Shown piece by piece: positions 8,551-15,643 of a DNA stretch of 17,385 bases. The number at the start of each line of letters is the position of its first letter. Position 1 is the first letter of the stretch. The translations under genes were made by a program, and so were the position numbers. This DNA comes from Stramentimicrobium sp964525625. GTDB lineage: Bacteria; Atribacterota; Phoenicimicrobiia; Phoenicimicrobiales; Stramentimicrobiaceae. A model generated the notes under the pieces. It saw only the letters and a program-made list of their open reading frames with translations. It was not told the origin of the DNA and ran no database searches. The DNA lies in assembly GCA_964525625.1 (NCBI GenBank), contig CAZGKY010000037.1, positions 1 to 17,385 of the forward strand, in the 5' to 3' direction.

Positions 8551-8560
8551 AAGGAGGAAA
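8551..8560 (+). promoter_or_regulatory. Strong ribosome binding site fixing a TTG start
   Basis: AAGGAGGAAA lies five bases before the TTG at 8566. It matches the anti-Shine-Dalgarno sequence closely and explains translation from a non-ATG codon at the start of the formate channel gene. Confidence 0.8.
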
Positions 8561-8565
8561 TAAAA

Positions 8566-9438
8566 TTGAGTACAGAGAAAGAAAAAATTCAGTTAGTCCA
8601 GGATGTTACTACACCATGCAATCCCCCCGGGGCAGTTGCTAATGCCTTTTGCACTATTGGACAGACCAAAGCTAGTCTGAGCTGGGGCAAAATGATTGTT
8701 TTGGGCATTTTAGCAGGTGCCTATATCAGTTTTGGTGGTCAGCTGGCTACTATGGCTACTTTTGATGCAGCAAAATATGTGGGGGAGGGAATAGCCAAAT
8801 TTTTATTTGGTAGTGTCTTTTCTGTTGGACTTATGCTGGTGGTTATTGCCGGAGCGGAATTATTTACCGGCAATAATCTAATAGTAATTGGTACTTTAAA
8901 TAAAGAGGTTACCATAGAGAAATTGTTAAATAGCTGGTTTTGGGTATATGTAGCCAACTTTATTGGTTCTCTTCTGGTAGTATGGTTGATGTATCAATCT
9001 CAACTCTGGAAGACTGGAGATTATGCTGTGGGAGCCAGGGCTCTGGCTATAGCTAATAGTAAAGTGAATCTTACCTGGGGAGTAGCCATTGCCCGAGGAA
9101 TTCTTTGTAACTGGCTGGTATGTCTGGCGGTATGGATGGCCGTAGCTGCTAAGGATGTGCCAGGAAAAATTTTGGGTATCTATTTTCCCATTATGGCTTT
9201 TGTAGCCAGTGGCTTTGAGCATAGTATTGCTAATATGTATTTTATACCTATGGGTATGATGCTGAAAAATAATTCTTTAGTGGTAGCGGCTTCTGGCTTA
9301 GCTGGTAATCTTGGTAGGTTGAATTGGAGTGGTTTTATATTTAATAATTTATTACCGGTTACCATTGGTAATATCATTGGTGGTGCCTTCTTTGTGGCTA
9401 CTATATATTGGTATGTCTATTTAAGAGGGAGTAAATAG
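8566..9438 (+). CDS. focA: FocA-type formate channel
   Basis: This 290-residue inner-membrane protein of the formate/nitrite transporter (FNT) family should move formate, possibly with protons, across the membrane as a pentamer. About six hydrophobic segments are visible, at roughly 43-65, 83-107, 122-143, 172-195, 203-225 and 262-287. Family motifs include AELFTGNN (97-104) and ASGFEHSIANMYFIPMG (214-230); His219 corresponds to the gating histidine of E. coli FocA. The C-terminal PVTIGNIIGGAFF (264-276) is typical. The start is TTG, supported by the strong ribosome site just upstream and by the absence of a better ATG. It lies 39 bases after the formate dehydrogenase gene, so formate is the likely substrate rather than nitrite or hydrosulfide. 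It could export formate made from CO2 or import it for oxidation. Confidence 0.94.
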   Translation: MSTEKEKIQLVQDVTTPCNPPGAVANAFCTIGQTKASLSWGKMIVLGILAGAYISFGGQLATMATFDAAKYVGEGIAKFLFGSVFSVGLMLVVIAGAELFTGNNLIVIGTLNKEVTIEKLLNSWFWVYVANFIGSLLVVWLMYQSQLWKTGDYAVGARALAIANSKVNLTWGVAIARGILCNWLVCLAVWMAVAAKDVPGKILGIYFPIMAFVASGFEHSIANMYFIPMGMMLKNNSLVVAASGLAGNLGRLNWSGFIFNNLLPVTIGNIIGGAFFVATIYWYVYLRGSK

Positions 9439-9467
9439 GATAAATAATTCTTTGAGTAAAAAATCTG

Positions 9468-9500
9468 GAGGGGCTATACAGGTATTAAGTATAGCCCCTC
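9468..9500 (+). terminator. Hairpin terminator after focA
   Basis: A perfect 12-base-pair inverted repeat (GAGGGGCTATAC at 9468-9479 and its complement at 9489-9500) encloses a 9-base loop. A short T run follows (TTT at 9501-9503). The GC-rich base of the stem stands out in this AT-rich sequence. Position 30 bases after focA, at the end of the redox operon, suits a factor-independent terminator or attenuator. The T tract is short, so read-through into mobA is possible. The opposite strand would have a longer T run. Confidence 0.75.
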
Positions 9501-9577
9501 TTTGCACTTATTGGAAAGCTAAGGATATTGTTGTGGTAGTTTACCAAAATATAAATATTATATTATATTATATAAAA

Positions 9578-10225
9578 ATGGTTAACAAGAAGAAAATTTC
9601 ACCTATTTCTGTTATAGTATTAGCAGGAGGGAAGAGCAGCAGGATGGGCTTAGATAAAGACAAAGGCCACATGCCTTTTATGGGAATTGGCCTTCTGGAT
9701 CGGGTTATTATGAATATACTTAGGGTAGCTGGAGTAAGCAAACATAAAATTATAATTGTTGGGCCAAAAGAAAAATATGCTCACTATGGTTTCGTGGTAG
9801 AAGATATTTACCCTGGCAAAGGTCCTTTAGGAGGTATCTTTTCCGGTCTAAAATATTCGAAAACATTTTATAACCTGGTGATTGGATATGATATGCCCTT
9901 TATTGAACCAAGATTAGTTGAGTATCTTATAGCACAGAGCATAGGTTATGATCTTGTTCTTCCTACCTATGGACGAAATTGGTACGAACCCTTATGTGCT
10001 ATCTACAGTAAAGATTGTTTGGAAATTATTGAACATAATCTTAAAAAAGGCTTATTGGCGGTTAGGGATATCTTCCCTTCTCTTAAGATACGTTGGATTG
10101 GAGAGGAGGAGATTAAAAAATTTGATCCGGATTTCCATTCTTTCTTTAATATTAATTGTCCAGATGATTTTATCAAGGCTGAAAAATGGGCTATAGAATG
10201 GAGAGAAAAATATGTCCAGGAATAG
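9578..10225 (+). CDS. mobA: Molybdenum cofactor guanylyltransferase MobA
   Basis: This cytoplasmic nucleotidyltransferase of about 215 residues links GMP from GTP to molybdopterin, giving the bis-MGD cofactor needed by the formate dehydrogenase upstream. Motifs seen are LAGGKSSRMGLDK (15-27, nucleotide binding), GPLGGIFSGL (82-91), GYDMPF (103-108, metal-binding Asp105), and EPLCAIY (137-143), with the family's NIN-P-DD segment near 192-197. I chose the ATG at 9578. An upstream in-frame TTG at 9452 would put the terminator hairpin inside the gene and add 42 residues unlike any MobA. No good ribosome site precedes 9578, only AT-rich sequence, so the transcript may be leaderless or weakly translated. 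It overlaps fdhD by 14 bases, implying co-expression. Confidence 0.9.
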   Translation: MVNKKKISPISVIVLAGGKSSRMGLDKDKGHMPFMGIGLLDRVIMNILRVAGVSKHKIIIVGPKEKYAHYGFVVEDIYPGKGPLGGIFSGLKYSKTFYNLVIGYDMPFIEPRLVEYLIAQSIGYDLVLPTYGRNWYEPLCAIYSKDCLEIIEHNLKKGLLAVRDIFPSLKIRWIGEEEIKKFDPDFHSFFNINCPDDFIKAEKWAIEWREKYVQE

Positions 10226-10988
10226 AAAAGAGAAAGAGATTGAAATAATAAGAGTTACCGAGAAAGAGCAAGAAAAGGTAACAGATTTAGTGGCCAAAGA
10301 GATATTTATAAATATTTACGTTAATCAAAATTTTTTAGTTTCACTCAGTTGTAGTCCCGGTAATTTGAAATATTTAGCAACAGGATATCTTTACAGTACA
10401 GGAATAGTCAAGGATAAAAAAGAGATAATTTCCATAACCTCCAGGGGGAAAAGCCTCTATTTCCAGATATATAATCCTTTATTTTTTCAGAAAGAAATGG
10501 GTAGTCTAAATCTTATGCCTGTAAATAAACAGAAATTATTAGAGCCAAGAAGATCCCTTTCTGTGCAAAATAATAGCAAGATCAATATTAATACTATTTT
10601 CTCACTCATGTCTCATATGGAAGAAAGGGCTATTTTTTTTAAATTAACTGGAGCGGTACATAGTTGTGGATTGGCTGATGCCAATGGTTCAATTTTATTA
10701 TTCCATGAGGACTTAAGTCGTTACAATACCATTGATAGAATTTTAGGAGAAGCGTTCTTAAAGAATATGCCAACAGGTGATAAAATAATATTAACCTCCT
10801 GTCGTATTACTACTGGAATTATAGGCAAGATTATCGTAGGGGATATTCCCATTGTTATTTCTAGGGCTGCACCTACTGATTATGCTATTAAATTAGCTGA
10901 GAGAAGGGGAATAACCTTGATTGGGTTTACCCGAGGAAAAAGAATGAATGTCTATTCCCATTCTGAGAGAATTATCAATATCGTTTAG
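10212..10988 (+). CDS. fdhD: Formate dehydrogenase sulfurtransferase FdhD (divergent)
   Basis: This 258-residue protein belongs to the FdhD family, which passes sulfur from a cysteine desulfurase to the bis-MGD cofactor of formate dehydrogenase. Recognisable parts are CSPGNLKYLATGYLYSTGIV (47-66), FFKLTGAVHSCGLAD (142-156, usually TGG-H-AAL), EDLSRYNTIDRILG (166-179, usually ED-GRHNAVDK-G), LTSCRITTGIIGK (194-206) and the C-terminal GFTRGKRMNVYS. The loop that carries the CxxC pair (Cys121 and Cys124) in E. coli falls here near residues 114-123 and reads RSLSVQNNSK, with no cysteine. The only cysteines are 47, 152 and 197. It may therefore use another residue or belong to a divergent subclade. 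The start at 10212 has a GGAGAG site at 10200-10205 and overlaps mobA. Confidence 0.88.
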   Translation: MSRNRKEKEIEIIRVTEKEQEKVTDLVAKEIFINIYVNQNFLVSLSCSPGNLKYLATGYLYSTGIVKDKKEIISITSRGKSLYFQIYNPLFFQKEMGSLNLMPVNKQKLLEPRRSLSVQNNSKININTIFSLMSHMEERAIFFKLTGAVHSCGLADANGSILLFHEDLSRYNTIDRILGEAFLKNMPTGDKIILTSCRITTGIIGKIIVGDIPIVISRAAPTDYAIKLAERRGITLIGFTRGKRMNVYSHSERIINIV

Positions 10989-11022
10989 TTTTTCAGATTT
11001 TCTATTTAACTTTAGCTAACTA

Positions 11023-11049
11023 TTATAGCTATAATTATAATATTATAAT
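11023..11049. repeat. Two abutting AT-only palindromes
   Basis: Between fdhD and the next gene, TTATAGCTATAA (11023-11034) is a perfect 12-base palindrome. ATTATAATATTATAAT (11034-11049) is a perfect 16-base palindrome sharing one base with it. They could be an operator or promoter region, or simply low-complexity AT sequence. The rest of this 92-base gap (10989-11080) shows no gene. Confidence 0.5.
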
Positions 11050-11080
11050 ATTTAGAAATTGGTATAAGGTTCTCTTGACT

Positions 11081-11500
11081 ATGGATATATTGGTTTTATC
11101 AATTGATCCAGGTAGGAAAAAATGTGGTATAGCTCTGGTAGACTATAAATTGAATTATAGGGCAGGGTCGGTGGTAGACAATTCAGAGTTGATTGACCGG
11201 ATAAAATATTATTTAGACCAATACCAGGTTGATTATATTGTAGTGGGAAGTGGTACCAATTCAGAAAATATTAGGGCAGCCATTGAGAAAAATTTTCCGC
11301 AATGTATTATCACTATAGTGAAAGAAGAAGATACTACCAGGCAAGCCAGGGAATATTTTTTTAGATACCATCCACCCCGTGGTTGGTTAAGATTTTTACC
11401 AGCCTCTCTTCGTATACCACCTCGTCCTTATGATGATTTTGCTGCTTATGTGATTGCCAGAATCTTTTTCTCTGATTACCATCATAAGAAGAATGATTAG
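11081..11500 (+). CDS. YqgF/RuvX-like RNase H-fold protein
   Basis: This small protein of 139 residues has the RNase H-like fold seen in YqgF/RuvX nucleases and Holliday-junction resolvases. Candidate catalytic acids are Asp9 in SIDPGRKKCGIA, the Glu82-Glu83-Asp84 cluster, and Asp118-Asp119 in PPRPYDDFAAYVIA. A conserved-looking HPPRGWLRFLPASLR segment (97-111) resembles a subset of YqgF-type proteins annotated in Firmicutes and cyanobacteria. I chose the ATG at 11081 over an in-frame TTG at 11075 because AAGGT at 11066-11070 is better spaced for it. Its neighbours are fdhD and hypF, neither of which needs a nuclease, so the placement may be incidental. The exact substrate cannot be told from sequence; pre-16S rRNA processing or a DNA-junction role are both possible. 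Confidence 0.7.
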   Translation: MDILVLSIDPGRKKCGIALVDYKLNYRAGSVVDNSELIDRIKYYLDQYQVDYIVVGSGTNSENIRAAIEKNFPQCIITIVKEEDTTRQAREYFFRYHPPRGWLRFLPASLRIPPRPYDDFAAYVIARIFFSDYHHKKND

Positions 11501-11685
11501 AAATATTCTTTAATCCAATTCACTGTTAGTCCAGGCATTGAGTGTAATCAGTAGACATAGAGATAGTAGACAGAAACTATGGATTTATTATTTTGAGCAT
11601 CGAATTTCTAAAAAGAAAAAAATAAATAATAATTTCTTAAACTAATAACTGAAATCGTTTAACTGAAATATTCTTTGGAGTAAAG
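11501..11685. other. AT-rich intergenic region before hypF
   Basis: I see no gene in these 185 bases. The stretch includes two copies of AGTAGACA (11570-11577 and 11585-11592 or close to it) and A-rich tracts. A GGAG ribosome site for hypF lies at 11677-11680. It probably holds the hypF promoter, but no clear -35/-10 pair stands out. Confidence 0.4.
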
Positions 11686-13983
11686 ATGATAATAAGATAT
11701 AAGGTTACTATTTATGGTGTAGTACAGGGAGTAGGATTTCGTCCTTTTATTCATAAATTGGTAAAAAAATATCATATAAATGGTTGGGTTTGCAATTCTA
11801 ATCAGGGAGTAGAAATGGAAATTGAAGGGGAAATGATAAATTGTAATAAATTTTTTGCCCGGTTAAAAGACAGTCCCCCACCTTTGGCTCTTATTGTAGA
11901 AATGAGAGTTAAAAGATTGCCCAGTATTGGCTATTCTAAATTTTTCATAAAGGAGAGCCATAACACCAATTCCCATCCTGTTATTCTTATGCCACCTGAT
12001 ATCTCTATTTGTGAGGATTGTTTAAAAGAGCTGATTAATCCTTCAGACCGTCGTTATCATTATCCATTTATCAATTGTACTAATTGCGGTCCTCGTTTTA
12101 CTATTATCAAAGATATGCCTTATGATAGAGAGAAGACTACTATGCAAGATTTTACCATGTGTAGTGATTGTAATAAAGAATATCATAATTTAGATAACCG
12201 ACGTTATCATGCCCAACCTAATGCCTGTCCCATTTGTGGTCCACAGGTTTCCCTTTATGCTGGTTACCAGAAACTCAATATCTCCCATCCTATTCAAGAA
12301 GCTCAAAAGAGATTAAAAGAAGGTCAGGTGGGTTTAATAAAAGGATTGGGCGGGTTTCATCTGGCTGGTGATGCCCAAAATAAGGAAGCTGTATCTAAAA
12401 TAAGAGCAATAAAAAAAAGAGATCAGAAACCTTTTGCCTTAATGGCAGAAAGTATATTACAAATAAAAAAATATTGTTATTTGCCAGCATTGGCCCGGCA
12501 GTATTTAGAAAGCAAAGAGAAACCTATTGTCCTTCTAAAAAAGAAAAATACTTTCCAGTTAGCACCTGATATTGCCTCTGGCAATGCTTATCTTGGTTTT
12601 ATGTTGCCTTATACCCCTTTACATTTTTTATTGTTACAGGATAGTGATATGGTCTTGGTTATGACCAGTGCTAATTTCAGTGATGAACCAATTATCAAGG
12701 ATGATGAAGAAGCATTTCAGCAATTAGCTCATCAGGTTGATTTTTTACTTATTCATAATCGACGGATTTATAACCGTTGTGATGACTCGGTAATAAAAAT
12801 AACTGGTAATAATTCAATTTTTATAAGAAGGTCACGAGGCTATGCTCCCTTTCCTATTGTACTCTCGGAAAAGACTAAATCGGTACTGGCTTTAGGTCCT
12901 GAAGAAAAGAATACAGTCTGTCTTACTCGTGATCAATATGCTTTTCCCAGTCAACATCTTGGCGATTTAAAAAATAGAGCTGCTTTCCTAGCCTATCAGG
13001 AAGCTATCCAGCATTTGATGCAGGTATTTCAATTTAAACCGGAGGCTATTGCCTGTGATTTACATCCTGACTATCTTTCTACCTATTATGCTGAACAATT
13101 AGCACAACAATTTAAAGTGCCTTTGTTCAAAATTCAACATCATCATGCTCATATTGTCAGTTGTATGGCTGAACATGGTGTTTCAGAAAGGGTAATTGGA
13201 GTTGCCTTTGATGGTACCGGCTTTGGTCCAGACCACACTGTCTGGGGTGGTGAATTTCTGATTGTATCCCCACATGATTACTTCAGAGTAGGTCATCTCA
13301 AGCAAATAGCTATGCCGGGAGGAGAACAGGCTATACATCAACCCTGGAGGATGGCTTTTAGTTATCTTTACTCCCTATGCGGGCAGGAGGTGGAGAAAAT
13401 TCTCTCATTATTGAGGACTAAAAGAGTTAAAAAGGAATTTTACTTATTATCCCAGATGATAGATAAAGGGATTAATGCCCCCCTTACTTCTAGTTGTGGT
13501 CGATTATTTGATGCAGTTTCCGCACTAATAGGCTTAAGAGATGAAGTAGATTTTGAAGGGCAGGCTGCTGTGGAGCTGGAAGCATTGTGTCAAGCAAAAT
13601 ATCAAGGGAAATATAATTGTCACATCAGGAGAGAAAATATGTGTCTGGTATTGGACAGCAAAGAGATGTTTGAACAGATAATTTATGATTTGGCAAGGAA
13701 AGTTCCTTTATCTCAAATTGCTACTCAGTTGCACAATACGGTTGCTGATTTTATTCTTTCCATTTGTGTTAAAATAAGACAGGAATACCATATTAATTGT
13801 GTAGCCTTAGGTGGAGGAGTTTTTCAAAACAGTTATCTCTTAGCACAAACGGTGAAAAAATTAACAAAGGAAAACTTTAAAGTATTAATACACAAAAAAC
13901 TACCACCAAACGATGCTTGTATTGCCCTGGGTCAGGCAATAGCTGCCAGTGCTCGGATGAAATTAGGCTATAAGAATACTTAA
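11686..13983 (+). CDS. hypF: Carbamoyltransferase HypF
   Basis: This 765-residue protein, close to the family's usual length, makes the carbamoyl group for the cyanide ligands of the [NiFe]-hydrogenase iron and passes it to HypE. Domains in order: acylphosphatase (1-90, with GVVQGVGFRPF at 11-21); two zinc-finger-like motifs with four CxxC pairs (Cys109/112, 131/134, 159/162, 181/184); a YrdC-like domain that forms the carbamoyl-adenylate (about 200-385, with TSANFSDEPI at 327-336); and a Kae1-like domain (about 400-760) with HHHAHIVSCMAEH (485-497) and FDGTGFGPDHTVWGGEF (508-524). All expected motifs are intact. The ATG at 11686 follows GGAG at 11677-11680. It opens a hypF-C-D-E run and lies 49 bases before hypC. 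It acts in the cytoplasm. Confidence 0.97.
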   Translation: MIIRYKVTIYGVVQGVGFRPFIHKLVKKYHINGWVCNSNQGVEMEIEGEMINCNKFFARLKDSPPPLALIVEMRVKRLPSIGYSKFFIKESHNTNSHPVILMPPDISICEDCLKELINPSDRRYHYPFINCTNCGPRFTIIKDMPYDREKTTMQDFTMCSDCNKEYHNLDNRRYHAQPNACPICGPQVSLYAGYQKLNISHPIQEAQKRLKEGQVGLIKGLGGFHLAGDAQNKEAVSKIRAIKKRDQKPFALMAESILQIKKYCYLPALARQYLESKEKPIVLLKKKNTFQLAPDIASGNAYLGFMLPYTPLHFLLLQDSDMVLVMTSANFSDEPIIKDDEEAFQQLAHQVDFLLIHNRRIYNRCDDSVIKITGNNSIFIRRSRGYAPFPIVLSEKTKSVLALGPEEKNTVCLTRDQYAFPSQHLGDLKNRAAFLAYQEAIQHLMQVFQFKPEAIACDLHPDYLSTYYAEQLAQQFKVPLFKIQHHHAHIVSCMAEHGVSERVIGVAFDGTGFGPDHTVWGGEFLIVSPHDYFRVGHLKQIAMPGGEQAIHQPWRMAFSYLYSLCGQEVEKILSLLRTKRVKKEFYLLSQMIDKGINAPLTSSCGRLFDAVSALIGLRDEVDFEGQAAVELEALCQAKYQGKYNCHIRRENMCLVLDSKEMFEQIIYDLARKVPLSQIATQLHNTVADFILSICVKIRQEYHINCVALGGGVFQNSYLLAQTVKKLTKENFKVLIHKKLPPNDACIALGQAIAASARMKLGYKNT

Positions 13984-14032
13984 AAGTTACCGTTTTCTGT
14001 AAAATATATTAATAGCATAAAGAGGTATCAAC

Positions 14033-14248
14033 ATGTGTTTGGCTGTACCTGGTAAGATAATAAAAAAAATTAATTGTGAAGAAGCAGAGGTATTAGTAGG
14101 AAAGATAAAAAAATTGATTAGAATTGATTTTTTGCCGGAAATAGAGGTAGGGGATTATGTTCTTATTCATGCCGGATATGGCATTACTAAGCTTCATGGA
14201 AAGGAGGCAAAGGAAATCAATAAAGCCTGGGAGGAGATAGGCCTTTGA
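14033..14248 (+). CDS. hypC: Hydrogenase maturation chaperone HypC
   Basis: This 71-residue protein is a HypC/HupF-family chaperone. With HypD it carries the iron carrying CN and CO ligands and delivers it to the hydrogenase large subunit. The start MCLAVPGKI is diagnostic; Cys2, exposed after removal of Met1, is the iron/HypD-binding residue. The later LIHAGYGI (45-52) is the other family hallmark. Length is normal. AGAGG at 14021-14025 precedes the ATG. The stop overlaps the hypD start by four bases (TTGA), pointing to translational coupling of two proteins that act as one complex. Confidence 0.96.
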   Translation: MCLAVPGKIIKKINCEEAEVLVGKIKKLIRIDFLPEIEVGDYVLIHAGYGITKLHGKEAKEINKAWEEIGL

Positions 14249-15327
14249 AGTTCTATACTGAATATAGAGATAAAAAACTTTGTCAGTCTATCATAGCAAA
14301 AATAAAAGAATTAACTGCGGCAGAAATTAGTTTAATGGAAGTTTGTGGCACCCATACTATGTCTATTTTTCGTTCCGGTATAAAAGACCTTTTACCGGGA
14401 AATATTCATCTGATAGCAGGACCTGGTTGTCCTGTATGTGTTACCCCAGTATCTGATATTGATTATATGATTGCCTTGGCGAAAATGAATAATACGATAA
14501 TAGTAACCTTTGGTGATATGATCAATGTTCCTGGCAGTCATTCTTCACTAAAAAAGGAGCAGGCTAAAGGCGCTGATGTTCGAGTAATCTATTCACCTAT
14601 CCAGACATTAAAAATTGCTGAAGAATTTCCCAGAAAAAAGGTAATTCTTATTGGTATTGGATTTGAGACCACCATACCACTATTAGCCAGTGTGGTTCTG
14701 GAGGCCATAAAGAAAAACTTGACCAATTTTTATTTACTAAGCCTGGCTAAGGTGATGCCCCCCATTATAGACAATCTTTTAAAAGAGAAGGAAGTAAAGA
14801 TTGATGGCATTATGTGTCCCGGACATGTCAGTACCATTATTGGTACGAAACCATATCAATTTATTCCAGATCGTTATAATATACCTTGTGTTATTGCTGG
14901 TTTTGAACCGACTGATATTTTATTGGGCCTCTATCATCTGGTGCGACAGAAGGTTAAAGGGATAGCACAAGTGGAGAATAGATATCAGCGAGCGGTGAGA
15001 GAAGAAGGAAATCCCATTGCTCTCAATCTAATAACCCAGGTATTTTCTCCAGTCCATAGTGAATGGAGGGGTATAGGGATAGTAGCAGAAAGTGGACTGG
15101 ATTTACAACCAGAGTTTGCCCATCTGAATGCCCGTAATTTTTGCGTGTCAGTAGCAAAACCTAAGGAACATGCTTTATGTAGGTGCGGAGAAGTCTTAAG
15201 AGGTATTATTACACCTGAGCAATGTCCTCTCTTTAAAAAAGTGTGTACACCTGAAAACCCTATAGGAGCATGCATGGTATCCAGCGAAGGAACCTGCGCC
15301 GCATATTATAAATATGGTTCACTATAG
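14245..15327 (+). CDS. hypD: Hydrogenase maturation protein HypD
   Basis: This 360-residue [4Fe-4S] protein forms the scaffold with HypC on which the Fe(CN)2CO unit of [NiFe] hydrogenases is built. Conserved motifs are EVCGTHTMSIFRSG (32-45, Cys34), GPGCPVCVTP (59-68, Cys62 and Cys65), GFETTIPLLA (139-148), CPGHVSTIIG (191-200) and GFEPTDILLG (219-228). The C-terminal part contains Cys312, 314, 327, 334, 343 and 351, which include the [4Fe-4S] ligands. All key residues are present. The start is a TTG inside the hypC stop, with GGAGGAGA-like sequence at 14229-14237 as ribosome site. No nearby ATG would keep the family's N-terminus. A 316-base non-coding gap follows before hypE. Confidence 0.96.
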   Translation: MKFYTEYRDKKLCQSIIAKIKELTAAEISLMEVCGTHTMSIFRSGIKDLLPGNIHLIAGPGCPVCVTPVSDIDYMIALAKMNNTIIVTFGDMINVPGSHSSLKKEQAKGADVRVIYSPIQTLKIAEEFPRKKVILIGIGFETTIPLLASVVLEAIKKNLTNFYLLSLAKVMPPIIDNLLKEKEVKIDGIMCPGHVSTIIGTKPYQFIPDRYNIPCVIAGFEPTDILLGLYHLVRQKVKGIAQVENRYQRAVREEGNPIALNLITQVFSPVHSEWRGIGIVAESGLDLQPEFAHLNARNFCVSVAKPKEHALCRCGEVLRGIITPEQCPLFKKVCTPENPIGACMVSSEGTCAAYYKYGSL

Positions 15328-15554
15328 TGTATGTATATCGTACATAATATGACAATAAATAATTATAGAAATAACTGTATGTAAAAGGTTTCTTATTTTT
15401 GGTTTTCTGTTTTCATTGTAAAATAAAATAAATAAAAAATGAGTAGATTTAAAATAGAAATAATATTTATTAAAGGTTACTCTATTATGTGTTTTTAATA
15501 ATTGTGGTGCTCAGATTTCTGAAATGTTTTATGTTATCTTTAAGCTATGGACCG

Positions 15555-15580
15555 AAAACTGATAACTGTAAATCAGTTTT
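15555..15580. repeat. Inverted repeat upstream of hypE
   Basis: AAAACTGAT (15555-15563) and its complement ATCAGTTTT (15572-15580) form a perfect 9-base-pair stem with an 8-base loop, ending in four T residues. It could be a weak terminator after hypD or a protein-binding site. Low GC content makes the stem weak. Confidence 0.5.
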
Positions 15581-15597
15581 ATAGACATTTATAGACA
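15578..15597. repeat. Tandem 10-base repeat TTTATAGACA
   Basis: Two exact, abutting copies of TTTATAGACA lie about 50 bases before hypE. One helical turn of spacing would suit a dimeric or cooperative DNA-binding protein, but two copies can also arise by slippage. Related TAGACA sequences occur in the gap before hypF. Confidence 0.5.
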
Positions 15598-15643
15598 GTA
15601 ATTAGTAGATTATTTTATATAATGTAGGAAAGGAACATTAAAA

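Larger units (their letters stand above)
15328..15643. other. AT-rich intergenic region between hypD and hypE
   Basis: No gene is supported on either strand in these 316 bases. It contains a small hairpin TATGTA/TACATA (15330-15346), T-rich stretches around 15388-15418, the inverted repeat at 15555-15580, the tandem decamer at 15578-15597, and a TATAAT box at 15618-15623. The hypE ribosome site AGGAAAGGA follows at 15626-15634. The gap is long for a hyp operon, so hypE may have its own promoter. Confidence 0.6.

Noticed and set aside
9452..9577. N-terminal extension of MobA from a TTG at 9452.
   Set aside because: It would run through the terminator hairpin and has no similarity to MobA N-termini; the ATG at 9578 fits the family.
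15328..15643. CRISPR, small RNA or tRNA in the longest gap.
   Set aside because: No regularly spaced repeats and no cloverleaf or known RNA core could be found; only short AT-rich repeats occur.
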